From a virus: a stretch of DNA of 59,060 nucleotides. The position numbers were made by a program, and so were the translations under genes. The stretch covers positions 1 through 59,060 of IMG/VR virus record IMGVR_UViG_3300045996_002405; one strand, written 5' to 3'. Each line of letters opens with the position of its first letter. Positions within the stretch are counted from its first letter, which is position 1. Below the pieces are notes generated by a model. That model did no database searches. It was not told where the DNA came from and saw nothing but the letters and a program-made list of their open reading frames with translations. Shown here piece after piece: positions 54,904 through 59,060 of this stretch.

Positions 54904-55556
54904 CCGGTCCGCTCCGTGCCAGCTCGACCGGCCTGCCCGCCGAGCTGCCGCTCACGGTCGTCGTCGACGGCGTCGAGATCGAGATACCCGACCTGCCCGC
55001 GCGGGTGTGGGTGGACGCGCTCACCCACGAACCGCCCGGATGCTGGTGGAAGCTCATCCCTGAACAGCTACACGACACCGACGCTGACCTGCTGATACAG
55101 CGGGTGCTCGACTCCGCCGACGCGTTCGACCTCGACGACCTCGAAGACCTCGCCGTCGAGGTGCTGACGGCCGTGCTGGGCTGCGACCTGTGGGCCGCGC
55201 GCCGGCTCGTGCTCAGTGCGTGGTCGAACTGGTTGCACTTCGACGGCTGGTGCGTCACCCGGGGACTCGACTCCCTGCTGACCGGGCACCCCGCGCGGAT
55301 CGTGTCCGCGGCCTGGGCGTGGCGGCTGTCGATGTGCCAGAAGAAATCCGAAGTGACGGCGCTGGAATCGGAGGTCTGGTCACCCGACCGGCCCGACCGC
55401 GCGTCCGGCCGGCCGCGCGACGCCGCGCCGGAGGGATGGGACGACCAGGCCGAGGGCGGCGCGTTCCTCGCGGCGATGGGACAACTCGGGTCCAGCCGTC
55501 GACGTCAAGCGCAGCAGGCCGCGCTCGCTGACCAGGAACCCGCAGAAGTGCGGTGA
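54900..55556 (+). CDS. Tail assembly chaperone, second gene
   Basis: 218 residues, GTG overlapping the previous stop. LPLTVVVDGVEIEIPDLPARVWVDALTHEPPGCWWKLIPEQL, then helices (LEDLAVEVLTAVLGCDLWAARRLVLSAWSNW) resembles the T-part of tail chaperones. It lies in the -1 frame relative to the first gene, and that frame stays open upstream, so a frameshift fusion is formally possible although coupling by overlap looks likelier. Confidence 0.65.
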   Translation: MTGPLRASSTGLPAELPLTVVVDGVEIEIPDLPARVWVDALTHEPPGCWWKLIPEQLHDTDADLLIQRVLDSADAFDLDDLEDLAVEVLTAVLGCDLWAARRLVLSAWSNWLHFDGWCVTRGLDSLLTGHPARIVSAAWAWRLSMCQKKSEVTALESEVWSPDRPDRASGRPRDAAPEGWDDQAEGGAFLAAMGQLGSSRRRQAQQAALADQEPAEVR

Positions 55557-55585
55557 TCCGTGTCGGTGGTGCGCGCTAGTCTGCC

Positions 55586-55667
55586 CCGGTCCCCGCTCAT
55601 GGGGGGTGCTCCGCAGGTCGAAGAAGTTCGGCCGCTGTAGTCGTCCCCGCGCAAGCGGGGCTTGCGT
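55586..55667 (+). ncRNA. crRNA-like unit: two degenerate type I-E-like repeats around a 26-bp spacer
   Basis: Repeat 1 (55586-55613) ends in GGGGGGTGCTCCG after a CCCCGC half-stem. Repeat 2 (55640-55667) begins GTCGTCCCCGCGCAAGCGGG. These are the conserved 3' end and 5' hairpin half of actinobacterial type I-E repeats. The spacer is 55614-55639. A -10 box TAGTCT (55577-55582) just upstream and a terminator (55736-55768) downstream would give a small RNA of about 170-180 bases. Only two imperfect repeats and a short spacer, so this is a hypothesis. Confidence 0.45.
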
Positions 55668-55735
55668 CGACCCCGTGTCGACGAGGATCGCAACTCTGTC
55701 TGTCACTCGGGCGAGGTCAGCACGGTCAGCACGAA

Positions 55736-55768
55736 GAAGCCCCGGCGAGCACGGCTCGCCGGGGCTTC
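55736..55768. terminator. Bidirectional terminator
   Basis: Perfect 15-bp arms GAAGCCCCGGCGAGC (55736-55750) and 55754-55768, 3-base loop, between the crRNA-like unit (+) and gene 55795 (-). Confidence 0.85.
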
Positions 55769-55794
55769 ACCCGTTTCGACAGGGCGCTGATCGG

Positions 55795-56097
55795 CTACGC
55801 GGATCCGGGGTCGTCGACGTCAACGGGCACGAGTTCGCGGAGCTGCACGACGAGCGGATCCAGCACGGCGAGCATCTGCGCGGCCACCGTGCCCGCGTCG
55901 CGCGCGAGCGACCCGAGGCGGACGAGCGTGGTTCCGATGAGCAGCTGCACCTCGTCGTCGGCACCGCTGCGGAGCAGCTCGCCGGTGAACGCGTGGCAGC
56001 GCGCGCAGTAGCCGAAGCGCACGTCTTCCGGGTGCGGGCTGCTCGTGCCGCACAGCGGGCACGCGAACGTCGTCGGCGTCTCCGGGTGCGCGGTCAC
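55795..56097 (-). CDS. Small zinc-ribbon protein (insert in structural region)
   Basis: 100 residues from GTG 56097, overlapping the stop of 56094-56348. FACPLCGTSSPHPEDVRFGYCARCHAF is a CxxC...CxxC zinc ribbon at residues about 10-38, followed by a helix-rich part (VQLLIGTTLVRLGSLARDAGTVAAQMLAVL). Minus-strand, so expressed apart from virion genes, probably in the prophage. Confidence 0.65.
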   Translation of the reverse strand: MTAHPETPTTFACPLCGTSSPHPEDVRFGYCARCHAFTGELLRSGADDEVQLLIGTTLVRLGSLARDAGTVAAQMLAVLDPLVVQLRELVPVDVDDPGSA

Positions 56098-56348
56098 AGG
56101 GCGTCCCAGCACGACCAGAGCGTCGAGTCCTCGACCCCGTGGACGAGCTGCACCGGCATTCCGAGCACGGTCGGCCTGGCGCTCAGGTAGGCGTCCCAGT
56201 CCAGCGGCACCGGTCGACCGGACTCCGCCAGGAGCCCGCCGACCTGCTGACGGGTCAGACGGATCGGGCCGTCGAACGGCGGTCGGTGCTGCTCGGCGCT
56301 GCGCTGCGTCAGGTGTCCCACAGCGGTGATCAGCATGTTCGTCAGCAC
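56094..56348 (-). CDS. Small hypothetical protein (insert)
   Basis: 84 residues from GTG 56348 after GAGAGGGGGGG; ATG 56336 is an alternative. Mixed sequence with IRLTRQQVGGLLAESGRPVPLDWDAYLSA. CCACCACCACC lies upstream, similar to the start-associated motif. Forms a two-gene minus-strand unit with 55795-56097. Not recognised. Confidence 0.58.
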   Translation of the reverse strand: MLTNMLITAVGHLTQRSAEQHRPPFDGPIRLTRQQVGGLLAESGRPVPLDWDAYLSARPTVLGMPVQLVHGVEDSTLWSCWDAL

Positions 56349-56491
56349 GGTCCCCCCCTCTCTGCGGTGGTGGTGGTCGTGTGCACGGTAGCTGTCCACT
56401 GCCGGACACAGCACGGGTTCGGATCATCCCCGCGCGCGGGACCAGGGCGTACGACCACCCGCGCTCTATGCTGGCCGTCGAGTAGCTGCTG

Positions 56492-56541
56492 CCGATCTGG
56501 CTCAGGGCCGGGCACACGATCCCGTAGGGGAGGTGTGCCCG
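56492..56541 (+). promoter_or_regulatory. Structured 5' leader, copy 3 (before tape measure)
   Basis: CCGATCTGGC and GGGCCGGG block again. CTGGC (56497-56501) with GCCGG (56507-56511); alternatively CGGGCACAC (56509-56517) with GTGTGCCCG (56533-56541), enclosing GTAGGGGAG in a 15-base loop, one base before TTG 56543. Compared with copy 1, both arms change together (GCGC to GCAC/GTGC), so pairing is kept. TATGCT at 56467 is a candidate -10. Confidence 0.72.
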
Positions 56542-56542
56542 C

Positions 56543-59060
56543 TTGAACATCGCCGAAGCGATCGTCGAGATCATCGCCGACGGCAAGCGCTTCACGGCGT
56601 CGTTCCGCAACCAGGTCGGCAAGGCCGGTGCGGAAGCGGGCCGGCAGTTCGACGCGGGCTTCGAGAAGGCCACCGCGCAGACCGGCGCGAAGGTCTCCCG
56701 CGACGTCAACGGCCGACTGCGCGACGAGCGCGGACGTTTCCTCTCCGGCGGTGCGCAGGCCGGCACGACGTGGGGTGACGCGTTCCGCAACGCGCTCGCG
56801 TTCAAGCTGGCCAGCGGGGCGATCAGCAAGATTTTCGCGCCGCTCAACGCGCTCGGCAGAGGACTCGGGCTCGCCGTGGCCGGAGCTGGCGCCGCGGCGG
56901 CCGCGGCGCAGCTGCTGACGTTCGTCGGCGTGGCCGGTCAGACCGCCGGCGTGCTGCTCGCGATCCCGGCGGCCGCGCTGGTGGGAGCGGCCGCGCTGTC
57001 GACGTTGCGCGTCGCGACCTCCGGCATGAGCGACGCGTTCGCCGCCGCGGCGTCCGGCGACCCGAAGAAGCTGGCCGAAGCGCTCAAACAGCTCTCACCG
57101 GCCGCGCGGTCGGTGGTGGGCGAGTTCGCCGAGCTGGTGCCGCAGCTCAACGCTGTGCGCACGGCCGTCCAGGACGCGTTCTTCGACCAGCTGCAGGGCC
57201 AGCTGACCGCCGTCGCGGCGAACCTCGCGGGGCCGGTTCAGAGCGGCATGGTCGGCACCGCCGCAGCCGCCGGAGCCGTCGCGCTCGGGATCGCGCGCAT
57301 CGCGCAGCAGGCAGAGACCGCGCAGCTCGTCAGCGGCGTGTTCGACACCGCCGCCGGATCGATCGCGAACCTCGAGCCGGGGCTGCTCGCGATCGTCACC
57401 GGGTTCCGCGACCTCGGCGGGGTCGCGCTGCCCCTGGTGGGGCAGCTGTCGCAGGGGATCGGCGGGCTTGCGGTCCAGTTCGGCACGTGGCTGTCCTCGA
57501 TCGCCGGCAGCGGCCAGGCGCTCACCTGGATCCAGACCGCCGTCGGCACGCTGCGTCAACTCGGCGACCTGCTCACGCAGGTCGGCGGCATCTTCGCGAC
57601 CATCTTCGGCGCCGCGCAGACCACCGGCGGCGGGCTGCTGGGCACGCTGACCGAGCTGTTGCGCGGCGTGAACGCGTTCCTCTCCTCCGGCGAGGGGCAG
57701 TCGGCGCTGCAGGCGGTTTTCCTCGCGCTGCAGGAGGTCGGCGGGGCGCTGGGGCCGGTGCTCGGGTCGCTGCTGAGCGCGCTCGGTCAGCTGGCCGGCC
57801 CGGCGGCCGCGCTGGCTGTGGCGCTCGGACCCGGCATCTCCGCGGCGCTGCGGGCACTGGGGCCGGCTATCGCAGCGCTGGGTCCTGGGCTCGAAGTCGT
57901 CGCGAAGGGGCTCGCCGACGCGCTGGCCAACCCCGACGTCGCCGCGGGGCTGCTGTCGCTGGGGCAGGGCCTCTCGGCGACGCTCGCGGCGCTGGGCCCG
58001 CTGATGCCCGTGCTCGGCCAGCTCGTCGCGGTGATCGGCAACGCTCTCGGGCGGTCGCTGCAGGTCGTCGCGCCGATCCTGCAGAAGGTCGCGGAGGCGC
58101 TGGCGTGGCTGCTCCCGCCGATCATCTCCCTGATCGACAAGGCGCAAGCGCTGGTCACGGCGTTCGTCGGCTGGGCCTACCTCGACGTGCTACCGGCGGT
58201 GCTGGGCCGCATCGGTGATGCCGCGGCCGCGGTCGGGCGATGGTTCGCCGGGCTGTGGGACACGCTGACCGGGTTCAGCTGGTCGGACGTGACCTCGGCG
58301 ATCGGCGACGCCGCTGCTGGCATCGGCGGTTTCTTCTCCGGGCTCGGCTCGACCGTGCTCGGCGCGTTGCGCGGTGTCGCGTCGGGTGTCGCGGACTGGG
58401 CCTCCGGGCTCGCGTCGTCGGCAGGTTCCGGCGTGTCCGACTTCGTGGGGTCGGTCGTCGACTGGTTCGCGGCGCTACCAGCCCGCATCGGTGCCGCGCT
58501 GGCCGCGCTGCCCGGTCAGCTGTGGCAGCTGCTCGTCAACGCGCTGACGTTCGCCGCGACGGCGGTCGGCTACGGCATCGGTGCCGTGCTGGCCGCGATC
58601 GTGCTGCTCCCGCAGCTGATCGCGAACGTCCTCGTCGGGCTCGGTCAGCTGCTCTGGAACGTGCTCACCGCGGCGTGGACGTACGCGACGACCGCCGTGG
58701 TGACCGGGCTCGCTGCGATCGTCACCTGGTCGATCGGCCTCCCGGCTCGGATCATCGCTGGTCTGCAGACCCTCGGTGAGCAGCTGTCGGCGTGGGCGTC
58801 GAACGCGTGGACGGCCGGGCTCAACGCCACCGTCGCGGCCGCCGCGGCGATCGTCAGCTGGGCGATCGGCCTACCTGGGCAGATCACCGGCGCGGTGCAG
58901 GGCCTCGCCGGCCAGCTCTCGGCGTGGGCGTCGAACGCGTGGACGGCCGGGCTCAACGCCACCGTCGCGGCCGCCGCGGCGATCGTCAGCTGGGCGATCG
59001 GCCTACCTGGGCAGATCACCGGCGCGGTGCAGGGCCTCGCCGGCCAGCTCTCGGCGTGGG
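56543..59060 (+). CDS. Tape measure protein, N-terminal part (continues at 1)
   Basis: 839 codons in the window, counting the repeated end, from TTG 56543 with AGGGGAGG upstream. Reads MNIAEAIVEIIADGKRFTASFRNQVGKAG, then long hydrophobic helices (KIFAPLNALGRGLGLAVAGAGAAAAAAQLLTFVGVAG), Gly/Ala/Leu-rich stretches and Leu/Gln repeats typical of tail rulers. From about residue 740, units ending in QLSAWASNAW repeat every 44 residues, two identical in DNA. The frame meets position 1 exactly when 58934-59060 is overlaid on 1-127. Its expression depends on the structured leader just upstream. Confidence 0.92.
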   Translation, partial: MNIAEAIVEIIADGKRFTASFRNQVGKAGAEAGRQFDAGFEKATAQTGAKVSRDVNGRLRDERGRFLSGGAQAGTTWGDAFRNALAFKLASGAISKIFAPLNALGRGLGLAVAGAGAAAAAAQLLTFVGVAGQTAGVLLAIPAAALVGAAALSTLRVATSGMSDAFAAAASGDPKKLAEALKQLSPAARSVVGEFAELVPQLNAVRTAVQDAFFDQLQGQLTAVAANLAGPVQSGMVGTAAAAGAVALGIARIAQQAETAQLVSGVFDTAAGSIANLEPGLLAIVTGFRDLGGVALPLVGQLSQGIGGLAVQFGTWLSSIAGSGQALTWIQTAVGTLRQLGDLLTQVGGIFATIFGAAQTTGGGLLGTLTELLRGVNAFLSSGEGQSALQAVFLALQEVGGALGPVLGSLLSALGQLAGPAAALAVALGPGISAALRALGPAIAALGPGLEVVAKGLADALANPDVAAGLLSLGQGLSATLAALGPLMPVLGQLVAVIGNALGRSLQVVAPILQKVAEALAWLLPPIISLIDKAQALVTAFVGWAYLDVLPAVLGRIGDAAAAVGRWFAGLWDTLTGFSWSDVTSAIGDAAAGIGGFFSGLGSTVLGALRGVASGVADWASGLASSAGSGVSDFVGSVVDWFAALPARIGAALAALPGQLWQLLVNALTFAATAVGYGIGAVLAAIVLLPQLIANVLVGLGQLLWNVLTAAWTYATTAVVTGLAAIVTWSIGLPARIIAGLQTLGEQLSAWASNAWTAGLNATVAAAAAIVSWAIGLPGQITGAVQGLAGQLSAWASNAWTAGLNATVAAAAAIVSWAIGLPGQITGAVQGLAGQLSAW
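58802..59060 (+). repeat. 132-bp tandem repeat in tape measure gene
   Basis: 58802-58933 and 58934-59060 (continuing at 1) are identical at every base compared, with identity extending about 15 bases upstream of each. Period 132 bp = 44 codons, so frame is kept. True copy number may be higher because identical units longer than the assembler word collapse. Confidence 0.85.

Noticed and set aside
55586-55667. A functional CRISPR array
   Set aside because: Only two imperfect repeats, one 26-bp spacer and no cas genes; kept only as a crRNA-like RNA.
1-59060. tRNA or rRNA genes
   Set aside because: No cloverleaf with a proper anticodon arm and TpsiC sequence was noticed by eye; weak hairpins were judged terminators. 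A tRNA-finder run would be decisive.

Overview
The window is a near-complete temperate actinobacteriophage genome (siphovirus-type gene set, about 68-70% G+C by eye, very high third-position GC, many GTG starts). Positions 1-127 are identical to 58934-59060, and the tape-measure frame runs from 58933 into position 1 without interruption. It is therefore best read as a circular contig of about 58,933 bp, cut inside a tandem repeat of the tape-measure gene. The host is not identifiable beyond a high-GC actinobacterium (GTG starts, TAnnnT -10 boxes, a TTGTCCACA-type DnaA box, and an actinomycete-type transfer module).

Layout. (1) 1-6080 (+): end of the tape measure, then minor tail proteins, one with a GDPD-like domain whose active-site residues look altered; closed by a strong terminator. 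(2) 6147-21415 (almost all -): integrase plus about 20 small proteins of unknown function in translationally coupled runs. They are driven by promoters of the form TTGnnn-N17-TAGGGT whose -10 sits in the palindrome AACCCTAGGGTT. A lone plus-strand Phd/YefM-like gene lies in the middle. (3) 21808-24089: replication. A winged-helix initiator gene carries four 15-16 bp iterons and a perfect DnaA box inside its own coding sequence. (4) 24303-26321 (+): small proteins, one resembling the membrane part of a Pycsar effector. (5) 26388-26959: two small helix-turn-helix genes (one excisionase-like) behind a perfect 24-bp palindrome. (6) 27007-32560 (+): DUF2637 membrane protein, Spd-like basic protein and a TraB/FtsK-type ATPase, followed by a cluster of 8-bp GGTCCACG repeats. 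This resembles the transfer module of actinomycete integrative elements (AICEs). (7) 32969-37154 (+): ParB-like protein, DpdA-like transglycosylase, QueC, QueD, QueE and FolE, a complete route to preQ0 and its insertion into DNA. (8) 37251-56348: terminase, portal, MuF/protease fusion, capsid, tail tube, putative membrane lysis proteins and GH25 endolysin, head-tail connectors and tail chaperones, with minus-strand zinc-ribbon inserts. (9) 56543-end: tape measure.

How it works together. Integrase and the excisionase-like protein would control integration. The initiator with its internal origin and host DnaA would start replication. The deazaguanine cassette would modify guanines to evade restriction. 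The TraB-like ATPase and its repeats would give either conjugation-like spread or a segregation role. Three morphogenesis genes (MuF/protease, capsid, tape measure) share a conserved 5' leader that can fold the ribosome-binding site into a hairpin loop, suggesting co-ordinated control. A short transcription unit at 55577-55768 resembles a type I-E crRNA unit and may be an RNA-based anti-CRISPR.
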